Assembly: GCA_016125005.1 (NCBI GenBank)
Contig: WGMQ01000090.1
Location: 1-34,087, forward strand
From: a bacterium
GTDB taxonomy: Bacteria; Sumerlaeota; Sumerlaeia; SLMS01
Reading direction: 5' to 3'
Length of the DNA: 34,087 nt
Below the pieces are notes generated by a model that was given only the letters and a program-made list of their open reading frames with translations, was not told the origin of the DNA and ran no database searches. Below, one piece after another: positions 15,636-24,514 of the stretch. Within the stretch, counting starts at the first letter, position 1. Every line of letters begins with the position of its first letter. The position numbers and the translations under genes were made by a program.

Positions 15636-16076
15636 TCACCAATTGAGGCGAATCAACTCGCCGAAAAAGATCATCGCCATCGCGATGGTAATGCCACAAC
15701 ACGAATGGAGGAAATCCACCCGCCGGAATTGCCGCGTCCCGCTCTTGAGCTGATGAATCTCGTCAAGGTAGGCGGCCACGGCACAAATCACCCAAAGGAT
15801 CAGCGCCCGGGGCCAGTGGAACAGCAGCATGCCGTTCCCCATCAACTCGTCGGTCAGCCAGTAGAGCACGAGATAGAGGCCACCGAACTCCACATAGTGC
15901 GCCGCGGCGCGGATGCGCCCGTGCTGACGGTTGAGCCATGCCTGGAAGCGCGGAAATCGTGCGAGCGCATTGATCCAGCCTTGGGTCTGGTCACGGCCGA
16001 ACTGCCCACCGCCGAGCCACCAAATGAGGGCGCCGACCAATCCAAGGGCGATCAGGGGTCCGGCCAAGGTCGTCAA
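15636..16076 (-). CDS. VanZ-like family membrane protein
   Basis: The 146-residue protein has the VanZ-like core: a buried AAAHYVEFGGLYLVLYWL, then ICAVAAYLDEIHQLKSGTRQFRRVDFLHSCCG, corresponding to the family's RK(A/S)xHxxEY, DExHQ and (D/R)xxDxxxN blocks. The prototype VanZ raises teicoplanin resistance in enterococci by an unclear mechanism; most homologues are general envelope proteins, so resistance should not be assumed. The start is TTG with AAGGAG nine bases upstream. It sits 34 bases after hscB, so read-through from the Isc operon is possible. Confidence 0.82.
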   Translation of the reverse strand: MTTLAGPLIALGLVGALIWWLGGGQFGRDQTQGWINALARFPRFQAWLNRQHGRIRAAAHYVEFGGLYLVLYWLTDELMGNGMLLFHWPRALILWVICAVAAYLDEIHQLKSGTRQFRRVDFLHSCCGITIAMAMIFFGELIRLNW

Positions 16077-16110
16077 TGGTGCTCGTCTCCTTGGCGATCA
16101 GGGGCCCGGT

Positions 16111-16779
16111 TCAATGAAGGTTACGGAGAACCGTGCGAAGATAGTTGAGACGATCAAGGCTGAGGCGGATGCCCTTCAGTGCAGCCACCACCTTCTCGTC
16201 GGACGGGGCGTGCCCGCCATCGAGAAGTTCATCGAGCGCCGCGCCCTGGGCGTCCAGGCCTGCCTCGACGGCAGTACGAGTCGCGCGCACCTGCTCGCGG
16301 AGGGGAGCGATCATCTTTTCCGCTGCCTCCAGCGCCGCGCCGTCCGCGGCGACACGCGCTTCCTTCAGCGCCTCGCCCGCCTCCTGGATGTCGAACATCT
16401 CCTCAAGCAACTCGGGCGGAACCGCATTGCGATTCGACTCGATGCCGGGGGCGAGAAGCTGGATCAGGTAGTCGGCGCGCTTGGGCAAGTCGCGCAGCGT
16501 GCGATGGGCGTTATTGATGAGCGAGGATCGGCGCAGGACCTCCGCGCGCAGCGCCTCGGAGGCGCCGCTGTGGAAGTCGGGGTGAAAGCGTCGGGAAAGC
16601 TCCAGGAACGTCTCGCGGAGCGCTGCCGCATCCAGATGGATGCGGGGCTCCAACCCGAAGGTGGCAAAGTAATCGGGCAGGGGGCCGTTAAAAATACGAA
16701 CCCCCGACTCAGCATCCGGCTGAAAGTGCAGGGACTGAAGCCGGGCTTGGTCGGGGGCGTGAAGTGCGGTTGATTTCAT
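16111..16779 (-). CDS. hscB: Fe-S cluster co-chaperone HscB (J-domain protein)
   Basis: HscB binds IscU and delivers it to the Hsp70 HscA, stimulating its ATPase, so the assembled cluster can be handed on. The 222-residue protein has an N-terminal region followed by a J domain with the invariant His66-Pro67-Asp68 (RRFHPDFH) and the HscB-like SLINNAHRTLRDLPKRADYL. The C-terminal helical bundle (~115-222) is the IscU-binding part in the family. Length is slightly above E. coli HscB (171 residues). It starts four bases after the iscA stop and has no clear ribosome site of its own, which suggests coupling. No hscA is present. Confidence 0.93.
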   Translation of the reverse strand: MKSTALHAPDQARLQSLHFQPDAESGVRIFNGPLPDYFATFGLEPRIHLDAAALRETFLELSRRFHPDFHSGASEALRAEVLRRSSLINNAHRTLRDLPKRADYLIQLLAPGIESNRNAVPPELLEEMFDIQEAGEALKEARVAADGAALEAAEKMIAPLREQVRATRTAVEAGLDAQGAALDELLDGGHAPSDEKVVAALKGIRLSLDRLNYLRTVLRNLH

Positions 16780-16783
16780 CGGC

Positions 16784-17107
16784 TCAGGCAGAGAACGAAG
16801 TCCCGCAGGAGCACGTCTTTTGGGCGTTGGGGTTCACGAACTTGAACCCTCCGGTCAGCAGTTCCGTCGAGTAATCGAGCGTCATGCCGTTGAGGAACAG
16901 GTAGCTCTTCGGGTCGATGAAGACCTTCACGCCGTTCATCTCGTAGACGGTATCGCTCTTTCCGGGCTTCTCGTCGAAGGCCAGCGAGTAGCTGAGACCG
17001 GAGCAGCCTCCGCCGACGACGCCCACGCGCAACCCCCAGCTCTCCTTCCCTTCCTGGACGAAGAGGCGCCGGAGCTCGGTGATTGCCGATTCGGTCAGCT
17101 TGATCAT
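16784..17107 (-). CDS. iscA: Iron-sulfur cluster assembly protein IscA (HesB/IscA family)
   Basis: A-type carrier that accepts Fe or Fe-S clusters and passes them to target proteins. The 107-residue protein has the three conserved cysteines: Cys35 in GGGCSG and Cys99 and Cys101 in CSCG, together with the core VFIDPKSYLFLNGMTLDY and GGFKFVNPNA. AAAGGAT precedes the ATG by about eight bases. It is the third gene of iscS-iscU-iscA-hscB. Confidence 0.96.
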   Translation of the reverse strand: MIKLTESAITELRRLFVQEGKESWGLRVGVVGGGCSGLSYSLAFDEKPGKSDTVYEMNGVKVFIDPKSYLFLNGMTLDYSTELLTGGFKFVNPNAQKTCSCGTSFSA

Positions 17108-17141
17108 GGTCGACTATCCTTTTTTCTCGAAAGCTTCTGGC

Positions 17142-17561
17142 TTAGTGATGGCCGGCTGCGGCCAGCTCGGCGGGGATGGCGATGTTGTTCTTCTCCATGT
17201 AGTCCTTGATCGCCGCCTTGATGGCGTCCTCGGCCAGGACCGAGCAGTGGATCTTGATGGGCGGGAGGTTCAGCTCCTCGACGATGGCGGTGTTCTTGAT
17301 GGCCAGCGCCTCGTCCACGCTCTTCCCCTTGAGCCACTCAGTGGCCAGGGAGCTGGAGGCGATGGCGGAGCCGCACCCGAAGGTCTTGAACTTCGCATCG
17401 CGGATGGTGCCGTCCTCGGCGACCTCGATCTGGAGCTTCATGACGTCGCCGCATTCGGGCGCGCCAACGAGGCCCGTGCCGACGCTCTTGGAGCCTTTGT
17501 CGAGCGAGCCGACGTTGCGCGGGTTGTTGTAGTGTTCGAGGATCTTGTCGCTGTAAGCCAT
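17142..17561 (-). CDS. iscU: Iron-sulfur cluster scaffold IscU
   Basis: IscU receives sulfur from IscS and assembles a [2Fe-2S] cluster before transfer. The 139-residue protein has all assembly ligands: Cys37 and Asp39 (PECGD), Cys63 (FGCGSA), and His105-Cys106 (IHCSVLAEDA). The MAYSDKILEHYNNPRNVG start matches bacterial IscU closely. The last residues (AAAGHH) are slightly extended. AAGGGA precedes the ATG. The gene follows iscS by 113 bases that contain a stable hairpin. Confidence 0.97.
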   Translation of the reverse strand: MAYSDKILEHYNNPRNVGSLDKGSKSVGTGLVGAPECGDVMKLQIEVAEDGTIRDAKFKTFGCGSAIASSSLATEWLKGKSVDEALAIKNTAIVEELNLPPIKIHCSVLAEDAIKAAIKDYMEKNNIAIPAELAAAGHH

Positions 17562-17618
17562 TGTTTTCTTGTCCCTTCTATCTTGGTGGAGGCCAGAGGC
17601 CCGGTCGGTCGAAGGTTT

Positions 17619-17634
17619 GGGGTCTGAGGACCCC
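17619..17634 (-). other. Intercistronic hairpin between iscS and iscU
   Basis: GGGGTC (17619-17624) pairs with GACCCC (17629-17634) around a TGAG loop. There is no T tract, so it is not a terminator; it may stabilise or process the mRNA and so adjust the ratio of IscS to the downstream proteins. The role is an inference. Confidence 0.3.
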
Positions 17635-17674
17635 GGTTAATCCTATGAGAGCAAGGAAACGGCCAGCGCAACCG

Positions 17675-18895
17675 TTAGTGGTGCGCCCACTCCACCTTAG
17701 TCAGGTCGATGCCTTCGTTGTGCATTTCCCACAGGGGCGACATCTCGCGTAGGCGCTTGACCACGTGGATCAGCTTCTCGGCGACGTAGTCGACTTCCTC
17801 CTGCGTGCTGAAGCGACCGAGGCCGAAGCGGATCGAGCTGTGGGCCAGCTCGTCGCCGAGGCCAAGGCTCTTGAGGACGTAGCTGGGTTCGAGGCTGGCG
17901 CTCGTGCAGGCCGAGCCGGAGCTGACCGCCACGTCGCCGATGCCCATGAGGAGCGACTCGCCCTCAACGTAGGTGAAGGACACATTGAGCGAGTGCGGGA
18001 GCTTGTTGATCGGGTCGCCGTTCTCGAAAATTTCCGGGATGTTGTCGAACAGCTTCTTGCGCAGGCCATCGCGCATAGCGGAGAGGCGCTTGGTCTCGCT
18101 CTCCATTTCCTCCATGCAAAGCTCCACGGCCTTGCCGAGGCCCACGATGCCGGTGACGTTCAGCGTGCCGGAGCGCATTCCGCGCTCGTGACCGCCGCCG
18201 TCCATGAGTGGGGTGACGCGGACACGCGGCTTGCGGCGACGGACATACAACACGCCGACGCCCTTGGGGCCGTAGATCTTGTGGCCGGAGAAGGAGAGCA
18301 GGTGGATATTCTGCTTCTGGACGTCCACCGGGATCTTGCCGACGGTCTGCGTGGCGTCCGTGTGGAAGAGGATTCCACGTTCCTCGGCGATGCGGCCGAT
18401 TTCCTCGACGGGCTGGATGACGCCAATCTCGTTGTTGGCGTGCATGATGGAGATCAGGATGGTCTTGTCGGTGATGGCGGCTTTGAGCTGCTCCAGGTCG
18501 ATGCGACCGCTGGGGAGGACGGGGAGCCAGGTGACGTCGAAGCCCATGCGCTCGAGCTTCTTGCAGGGGTCGATGACCGCCTTGTGCTCGGTGACGCAGG
18601 TGATGATGTGATTCCCCTTCTCGGCGTACATTTCCGCCACGCCCTTGATGGCGAGGTTGTTGGACTCGGTGGCGCCAGAGGTGAAGACGATTTCCTTGGG
18701 GTCGGCGTTGATGGCGCGGGCGATGATGGCGCGGGCGTTTTCAACGGCTTCCTCGGCGGCCCATCCGAAGGAGTGGTTACGCGAGGCCGCGTTGCCAAAG
18801 ATGTCGCCAAAGTACGGAAGCATCGCTTCCACCACGCGGGGATCCGTCCTGGTGGTTGCGTGATTGTCCATGTAAATCGGTGTCTTGACGGCCAT
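17675..18895 (-). CDS. iscS: Cysteine desulfurase IscS
   Basis: PLP-dependent enzyme that removes sulfur from cysteine as a persulfide for Fe-S clusters, thiolated tRNA and other cofactors. The 406-residue protein has the NifS/IscS landmarks: [10 protein letters not shown], the PLP-binding Lys in [39 protein letters not shown], and the mobile-loop catalytic Cys in [18 protein letters not shown]. The C-terminus ends EWAHH, like E. coli IscS (404 residues), including the IscU-docking region. I chose ATG 18895 because AGGAG lies ten bases upstream and the residues after it align with the family; longer starts at 18919 and 18949 lack a site. It leads the minus-strand isc operon. Confidence 0.97.
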   Translation of the reverse strand: MAVKTPIYMDNHATTRTDPRVVEAMLPYFGDIFGNAASRNHSFGWAAEEAVENARAIIARAINADPKEIVFTSGATESNNLAIKGVAEMYAEKGNHIITCVTEHKAVIDPCKKLERMGFDVTWLPVLPSGRIDLEQLKAAITDKTILISIMHANNEIGVIQPVEEIGRIAEERGILFHTDATQTVGKIPVDVQKQNIHLLSFSGHKIYGPKGVGVLYVRRRKPRVRVTPLMDGGGHERGMRSGTLNVTGIVGLGKAVELCMEEMESETKRLSAMRDGLRKKLFDNIPEIFENGDPINKLPHSLNVSFTYVEGESLLMGIGDVAVSSGSACTSASLEPSYVLKSLGLGDELAHSSIRFGLGRFSTQEEVDYVAEKLIHVVKRLREMSPLWEMHNEGIDLTKVEWAHH

Positions 18896-18990
18896 TCTCT
18901 GGATTCTCCTGGGATTCATACGCCCTGCTGGTCGGTTCTCCGCCAACATGCGTGCTCGACGAGGTTGGGAGCGAGTTCTGTGCCCGGGCG

Positions 18991-21870
18991 TCAGGGTGTC
19001 TGGTTAAGGAGCATCGCGTCAAACGTATCGAGGTAGCTGGACAGAAAGCGAATCGAGCGAATATCGATGCGGGCGTCGTCGCGAACGCGAACTCCACGGC
19101 CCTTGGGGCAGTTGAGGTACAGCCCGATCACCGCGAAGCTAGCCTCCTCGGGCGGGTACTCGAAGAAGAGCCGGGCGGTCCAGTCGGGGTCCTCGGACGT
19201 GATGTACTTTTGGGACAACTGGCCGGAGCGGACCACGGCGCCATCCGCCTTGTAATAGCTGATCATGGGCGCCGCGTTCTTCTCGATCAGGTTCCGCCCG
19301 CGGGCGACGATCTCGAACGCGAGGAGTCGGTTTGGTTCGATCGCAAAGGGTTCGAAAGCGGCGATCTGACTGGGAAACGACTCGGGGAACTGGATCGAGA
19401 CCCCTCGTTCATTCTGCACGATCTGCGGATTGTCCCAATTGCCGGTGATCTGGTTCGCGAGCGCGACAAACTTCTCGCTGCCTGGGGTGCGGAAATCGAC
19501 CATCCCCGTTGGCGCCCACTTTGGCGGAGAGGCCAGCTTGGCAAAACGAAGTTGATTGGTGGCCGCAGTGACATTCCCGGACAGTCGCTCCAGCCGGAGG
19601 GCGCGCAGCTTCAGCACCCGGACCTTGTCGCTGTCTGAATCCCGCACCGAGTTCTCGCCGTGGTAGGCGATTCGCACGGTTTGGTCCGTTCCGGCGATCG
19701 ACGGCGGGATGGGGATCACCACCTCCCAAAGGCTCCCCGCACCGGGAGTGTTTGCACGTGGGGCATCGATGAAGAAACCGACCAGATCCTCGCCGAAGCG
19801 CACCGAGAAGGAGCCGTTACGGGGCTCGTCGCGCTCCACTTCAACGACAAGTCCGTTGGCATCGGCGGGGATGTGGAGGTCGTATTCCACCTGTTCCACG
19901 TTCGAGAGGAAGTAGCAGCGGGTTTCGGCGCGATACTTGGGTTCGTTGAAGGGATCGAGCGGACCGTCGGAGGCGAATGCCGCCTCTCGCCGCAGGCGTC
20001 CGTCCACCAGGACCGGGATCAGGCGTCGCGCTCCATCGGCGGAGATGGACACGAGCTGGCGAGCCTCGAAGGGCACCACCGTTCCATCGCCAACTTCTTT
20101 GCCGTCAATAGTTGCGACTCCGCCGGTCAACTGCCAGGAGCCTCTTTCGAGGAACAGGAACTCACCCTTGCGATCCACATCAACTGGCGAGCCGGCCGCC
20201 ACGCGAGTCTGTGGAGGAGGACCCATGAGGACGAAGTCCCATACCTTGGTGAAGTTCGAGGGGAAGTCCTCGAGCTTGACAAAGCCTCCCGATTCTTCGA
20301 AGCGCGGGATCTGGAACGGATGGCAGATGACGAATACCGGCTTGCGCCGAGCCAACAGCCCCAGCGCGGCCGGGTTCCGCTCAAAGCCTTCGGCGACAGC
20401 CTCATGAACCACGAAGCGCGGCATCAGGTACCGGTAGACCTTCTGGCTCTGCATCGCCTCGCCGACCACGAGCGCCACCGGCACGTCGTCGCCGGATCGC
20501 TTCATGACAGCGGTCCAGAGTTGGCGGAAATGCGAGGCGTCACCGAGGGCGGAAACCGCCGTGCGCGGGAGGAGCGGCGCCACAAAGAGCAGGGCAATGG
20601 CGGTCGGGCCCAGCCAGCTCGCCCGGGGCCACCGTTCGCCGATCCAGCGCGTCACCCACACGGACCCGAGGACCACCAACATCGCCATCATGGCGCCGGA
20701 GGAGGTCAGGTACTTGTGCGCGAAGGCGATATTTACCCAGGAAAGACGGAACAAGAGCGCCCCTGCAAGCTGGAAGACCAGAAGACCGACCATGGCTAAC
20801 AGGATCGCGCGGTGCCGTTTCCACAGCGACACTCCCCCGGCAAGGATCAGCAGGCTGAAGGTCGGGACCAGAATCCAAGCCAGCGCCGGATAGGGATGAA
20901 ACCCGTCGGCCACCCAGCAACTGTACCAGCGGGCCAGATCTGTCAGGCGGGGGTTCAACTCTCCTAGGCGCCCGAGGTAGTCGTCGAGTCCGCGGCCGGA
21001 AACGCTGCGCAGGATGCGCGGCACCACGGCCAGCGTGACCACGATTCCTCCGGCACCGAGGGCCACCGGCACCCCAACGCCAAGAAGCGGGAAACGGGGG
21101 CGGCCTTCGGACGGGAGGGACTTCCACTCCTGCAGCCGGTCCCAAACGACCATCGCGGCGAGGACGAAGCCCGCAACGAGGGCCCCGCCGTGCCAGGCCG
21201 CTGCGGTCGCGTGCCAGCCGGACATGAGCCATAGTAGCGCCGCCAAGGCTGCCAGCGGCAGGTAGATGAATCCGCGCCTGATGAAGAGGAGCGAGTGCAT
21301 GCCGAGCGTGGCAGCCAGGAAAATGACGCCGTAGTAGCGCATTTCCTGCCCGTCATCCCAGGTGCGGGGCCAGACCAGGATCATGAAAGGAGCCGCCAAT
21401 GCGGCCCAGCGCCCGCCGAGCCGCCCCGCCAGCGCCGAAAAACTGAACAGGCCCAACACCACGGCGATCATCGCCGGGATTCGGGCATAGCGCTCGTCGA
21501 AGCGGTCTCCGCTCATCCACCAGGCGTAGAATCCATGGAAGTAGCGGTGCTGCTCCTCCGCGTGGATACCCTGCTCGCGAAGCACGTGCATCCGCAGGTT
21601 GGTCAACTCGTCGGCGTGGAAGCTACGGGTCGGCGTCAGTTTCCAGAGCGTAACAAACAGCAGGGCGGCACAAATCGTGACGACAAGGGCGATGAGTAGT
21701 TGCTGTCGGTCAACCAGCGGAAGGCGCCGCACGGGAGGGTTGGGCACAGGCAAGGGGGTGGCCGGCGAAACCGGCCGCCCGCTGCTCGGCACGGCTGATG
21801 TTCTTCCCCCGATGGCGCTCGTCGGTTGTCTTCCGCGCCGCTTTCGGGGCGCTGGTGGTGCTTCGCTCAT
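18991..21870 (-). CDS. Glycosyltransferase-39/83-like integral membrane protein with large C-terminal domain
   Basis: The 959-residue protein has a basic Pro-rich cytoplasmic head (1-~55), then about ten membrane helices (first at ~57-76). The first outer loop contains FHADE (Asp87-Glu88), the acidic pair typical of the ArnT/PMT/GT-C enzymes that take sugars from polyprenyl phosphate. The region [22 protein letters not shown] and a second cluster of helices complete a GT-C-like topology up to ~455. The rest (~460-959) is soluble and beta-rich ([38 protein letters not shown]), probably periplasmic and possibly carbohydrate-binding. Acceptor and sugar are unknown. ATG 21870 has AAGGGA upstream. 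Same strand as iscS, with 95 bases between them and no terminator seen. Confidence 0.85.
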   Translation of the reverse strand: MSEAPPAPRKRRGRQPTSAIGGRTSAVPSSGRPVSPATPLPVPNPPVRRLPLVDRQQLLIALVVTICAALLFVTLWKLTPTRSFHADELTNLRMHVLREQGIHAEEQHRYFHGFYAWWMSGDRFDERYARIPAMIAVVLGLFSFSALAGRLGGRWAALAAPFMILVWPRTWDDGQEMRYYGVIFLAATLGMHSLLFIRRGFIYLPLAALAALLWLMSGWHATAAAWHGGALVAGFVLAAMVVWDRLQEWKSLPSEGRPRFPLLGVGVPVALGAGGIVVTLAVVPRILRSVSGRGLDDYLGRLGELNPRLTDLARWYSCWVADGFHPYPALAWILVPTFSLLILAGGVSLWKRHRAILLAMVGLLVFQLAGALLFRLSWVNIAFAHKYLTSSGAMMAMLVVLGSVWVTRWIGERWPRASWLGPTAIALLFVAPLLPRTAVSALGDASHFRQLWTAVMKRSGDDVPVALVVGEAMQSQKVYRYLMPRFVVHEAVAEGFERNPAALGLLARRKPVFVICHPFQIPRFEESGGFVKLEDFPSNFTKVWDFVLMGPPPQTRVAAGSPVDVDRKGEFLFLERGSWQLTGGVATIDGKEVGDGTVVPFEARQLVSISADGARRLIPVLVDGRLRREAAFASDGPLDPFNEPKYRAETRCYFLSNVEQVEYDLHIPADANGLVVEVERDEPRNGSFSVRFGEDLVGFFIDAPRANTPGAGSLWEVVIPIPPSIAGTDQTVRIAYHGENSVRDSDSDKVRVLKLRALRLERLSGNVTAATNQLRFAKLASPPKWAPTGMVDFRTPGSEKFVALANQITGNWDNPQIVQNERGVSIQFPESFPSQIAAFEPFAIEPNRLLAFEIVARGRNLIEKNAAPMISYYKADGAVVRSGQLSQKYITSEDPDWTARLFFEYPPEEASFAVIGLYLNCPKGRGVRVRDDARIDIRSIRFLSSYLDTFDAMLLNQTP

Positions 21871-22025
21871 CAAGTTCCCTTCCGTCAACAACCTCGGGAG
21901 AGAGAAGGGTGGCTGGCCGCCGGTCCCGGCAAGCACAAATCCCCTGCTCGGGGTCTCCTCGCCCAGCCCTTTCCGGCAACCGATTAACCAAGCTCCCTTT
22001 CGCGCTTTGCAGTGCACAGGCACCG

Positions 22026-22054
22026 TTGACACTCGTCGGGAACTGGGCGATAGT
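22026..22054 (+). promoter_or_regulatory. Strong sigma-70 type promoter of the exported TPR protein
   Basis: Perfect TTGACA (22026-22031), 17-base spacer, GATAGT (22049-22054; four of six to TATAAT). Transcription would start near 22061, giving a leader of about 43 bases. It lies in the 233-bp divergent gap with the glycosyltransferase gene. Confidence 0.65.
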
Positions 22055-22103
22055 TGGGGGAGAAGTAGACACCCGAGACCCTGAACCGCCCAAAGGTCGA
22101 ACC

Positions 22104-24020
22104 ATGAAACGCTGGTCCCCTCTCCTGCTCGCCTGCACCCTGACGCTTGCCTCGTCCCACGCCTTGGGAGGGCAGATCGTCCTTAAGTCCGGCGAAGTCG
22201 TCCAGGGCGAGATCCTGGAGGAGACCGAGAGTAGCGTGCGCATCCAGACCGCTCGCACCACCCTTTCGATCTCGCGAGACCGCATCAAGGAAGTGCGCCC
22301 GAGCCAACCCGGCGAAGTGGAGATGATGAAGGCCCAGGACCTGCTCACCCGCGGCCAGCTCGACGCTGCCAAGGCCATGATCGGCCAGGCAGAAGCCGTT
22401 GCCGTGGACAAGGAGGCGGTCAAGGCCCTGCGGACGAAGATCGACGCACAGATCACCAAGCGCGACCTAGAGAAGTACCGCTCGCTCCTGGCCGACGCCC
22501 GCTCTGCCGCAAGCCGCGGCATCGAGCACCCCGCGCTTGGCCAGATTCGCGACATCCTCAAGTCCCTTCCCGCCGACTCGCCGACGCGCACGGAACTCAT
22601 CGATGTACTCTGCGATTATCACGAGGCACGTGCCCGTGAAGCGCGGGATAAAGTCCGCACCACGGAAGCGGTCAAGGAGCTGCGGGCCATCATCGACCTG
22701 GACCCGAACCGGCCGGATCCGCATCTGGGACTGGGCGAGCTCTATCGGTCCTCTTCCGCAAGCTGGGATGCCGCCATCTATCACTATCAGCAGGCGCTGA
22801 AGCTGGGACAAGAAACGCTCCCTCCCGCCACAATCACCCGAATCTATTGGGAGCTGGGCGAAATCTTTCGCCAGCAGCACAAGAACTACGAAGCAGCCTA
22901 CAACTATCGACTGGCCTACCAGCGCGATCCCCAGTTCAACATCCGCCTGACGGACCGCATGATCGAAGTCATGCAGCTCTTCGCCGAGGAGAAAGCGAAG
23001 GTGGGCGAAACGGCGGTGGCGCTCGCGGTGGTGGATGCGGCCCTCAAGGCACGAACCACGCCGGAGCTGCTGATGGAACGTGGTCAGCTTCTCGCCAGCA
23101 ACAAGGAGTGGGACAAGTCGACCGAGTCCATCACCGAGGCTCTTGCGCTAACCCCCCGAATCCGGGACGCCTTCTACAGAATCGCCCTGAACTATCGGGA
23201 GAAGGGGGAGATTCTCAAGACGCGCGACAACCTGCAAAGCGAGGTCTCGGCGTTTCCCAACCACTACGAAGCGCTCTGCATGCTGGGCAATCTGGCACTT
23301 GATCGGGACGACAACGAAGCTGCCGAGGGCTTCTTCAACAAGGCCCTGGTCGTGGACAAGGACCGTCCCACCGCGTCGCTGGGCCTAAGCCGCGTCTATC
23401 GTCGCAACAAGGACTTGACCAAGGCCAAGGAGCGAGCCCAGGAGGTCCTGAATCGCTATCCGGAGGACCGTGCGGCAAATCTTGAAATGGGCAACATCTT
23501 CCTCGATGAGGGCAACAACGAGGAAGCGCGACGCTACTTCACATCGGTGTTGGAGTTGGTCGACAAAGCCATGACCGAGGCGAAGACCAAGGAGGAAAAG
23601 GACGAGCTGCTGCAACTGAAGGCGGACGCTCTCTTGGCCCGTGGCGCCGTTCAGCTGCTGACGGCCGGGCCGGGCACGGCCACCGCCAACTTCCGCGAGG
23701 CGCTCGAGGTCATCCCCGACTACCCTGTTGCCTACTTCTCCATCGGCAATGCCTACCGCAAGAAATTCGGTTCCTCAAAGAATCTGGACGATCTCAAGGA
23801 AGCGGAGACGAACCTGCTCAAGGCACGAGAACTGGCGCCCCAGAATGCCCAGTATGCGCTCGAAACTGGCATCCTCTACTCCCAGCAGTTGGCCGTTTCC
23901 GACAAGGATAACGAAGCCAAGTACCAGAAGGAGGCGGTCAAGCACTGGCGGGATTACATCAGCCTCGGTGGTGCAGACGTCGGAAAAGTTGAGGCTTGGA
24001 TTCGCGAAATCGAAGGTTGA
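22104..24020 (+). CDS. Exported TPR-repeat protein with N-terminal small beta domain
   Basis: The 638-residue protein has a signal peptide (1-~22, ending HALGG). Residues ~23-65 form a short beta domain (IVLKSGEVVQGEILEETESSVRIQT, LSISRDRIKEV) that recurs at the start of exported proteins in planctomycete-like bacteria (my recollection, not checked). The remainder is a long series of TPR-type helical pairs from ~75 to the end, for example WDAAIYHYQQALKLG, YEAAYNYRLAYQRDP, EWDKSTESITEALALTP, NEAAEGFFNKALVVDKD and KDLTKAKERAQEVLNRYPED. It most likely acts as a periplasmic or surface scaffold. ATG 22104 follows AAAGGTCGAACC; the upstream open frame has no signal or conserved sequence. Confidence 0.88.
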   Translation: MKRWSPLLLACTLTLASSHALGGQIVLKSGEVVQGEILEETESSVRIQTARTTLSISRDRIKEVRPSQPGEVEMMKAQDLLTRGQLDAAKAMIGQAEAVAVDKEAVKALRTKIDAQITKRDLEKYRSLLADARSAASRGIEHPALGQIRDILKSLPADSPTRTELIDVLCDYHEARAREARDKVRTTEAVKELRAIIDLDPNRPDPHLGLGELYRSSSASWDAAIYHYQQALKLGQETLPPATITRIYWELGEIFRQQHKNYEAAYNYRLAYQRDPQFNIRLTDRMIEVMQLFAEEKAKVGETAVALAVVDAALKARTTPELLMERGQLLASNKEWDKSTESITEALALTPRIRDAFYRIALNYREKGEILKTRDNLQSEVSAFPNHYEALCMLGNLALDRDDNEAAEGFFNKALVVDKDRPTASLGLSRVYRRNKDLTKAKERAQEVLNRYPEDRAANLEMGNIFLDEGNNEEARRYFTSVLELVDKAMTEAKTKEEKDELLQLKADALLARGAVQLLTAGPGTATANFREALEVIPDYPVAYFSIGNAYRKKFGSSKNLDDLKEAETNLLKARELAPQNAQYALETGILYSQQLAVSDKDNEAKYQKEAVKHWRDYISLGGADVGKVEAWIREIEG

Positions 24021-24129
24021 CTACGGCCGGGAGCCCGGACACATTCGCAATTGCCACACCCTTTGCTTCACATCAGTTCGCACGGTAGTCCGAAGAATCA
24101 CCCAAATCCAAGGATGCGGAGGTTCCGGA

Positions 24130-24429
24130 ATGAGACCGAAGGACGAAGAGAACAGAAGCACGGCAGACGCAGAGCGGAAGTTCCTCGGGTTGGCGCGGGA
24201 AGGCCAGATGTCGACAGTCCTGCCCGGGGTGCGGTATCTGAGCCAGGACGAATTGCGAGTCCTTTTCAGCTTGGCGCTGGTGGCAGTACGGAAGGATCCC
24301 GTCGTCGAGGCGGAGGCAGCTGCCGGTGCGAAGGAATCGCGTCCCCGCGGTTCCATCGAGACCGCCACTGGTTCCGGCAGGACCAAAGCCCGACGGGGTG
24401 GCAAGTACGACGCAGACTTTAGGCGCTGA
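24130..24429 (+). CDS. Small protein of unknown function
   Basis: The 99-residue reading frame starts at an ATG with GGAGG seven bases upstream, the best ribosome site in this region, and ends just before a strong terminator, so it is probably a real gene. It is hydrophilic, with an acidic N-terminus (MRPKDEENRSTADAERK), a hydrophobic patch near residues 44-53 (LRVLFSLALVAV) and a basic Ser/Gly-rich tail (GSGRTKARRGGKYDADFRR). I recognise no family. Gap to the TPR gene is 109 bases. Confidence 0.6.
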   Translation: MRPKDEENRSTADAERKFLGLAREGQMSTVLPGVRYLSQDELRVLFSLALVAVRKDPVVEAEAAAGAKESRPRGSIETATGSGRTKARRGGKYDADFRR

Positions 24430-24448
24430 ACCAGGTTCACCGAAAATG

Positions 24449-24492
24449 AAACGGAGGGATGTCGGCAGCTCGACATCCCTCCGTTTTCTTTT
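24449..24492. terminator. Perfect 16-bp terminator shared by convergent genes
   Basis: Sixteen bases (24449-24464) pair perfectly with 24471-24486 around GCAGCT. The plus strand continues TCTTTT and the minus strand reads a T-rich CATTTTCGG after the stem, so it can stop transcription from both the small 24130 gene and the prepilin gene. Confidence 0.95.
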
Positions 24493-24514
24493 GCATCGGC
24501 TGACAGGCCGGGCG

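Noticed and set aside
15636..16076. Glycopeptide resistance gene vanZ
   Set aside because: Only the broad VanZ-like family is supported; no vanHAX or regulator is nearby, so resistance is not claimed.
17765..19036. 423-codon open frame on the plus strand opposite iscS
   Set aside because: Composed mainly of Asp, Val, Gly, Ala and Leu as expected for the antisense of a GC-rich gene; iscS is certain on the other strand.
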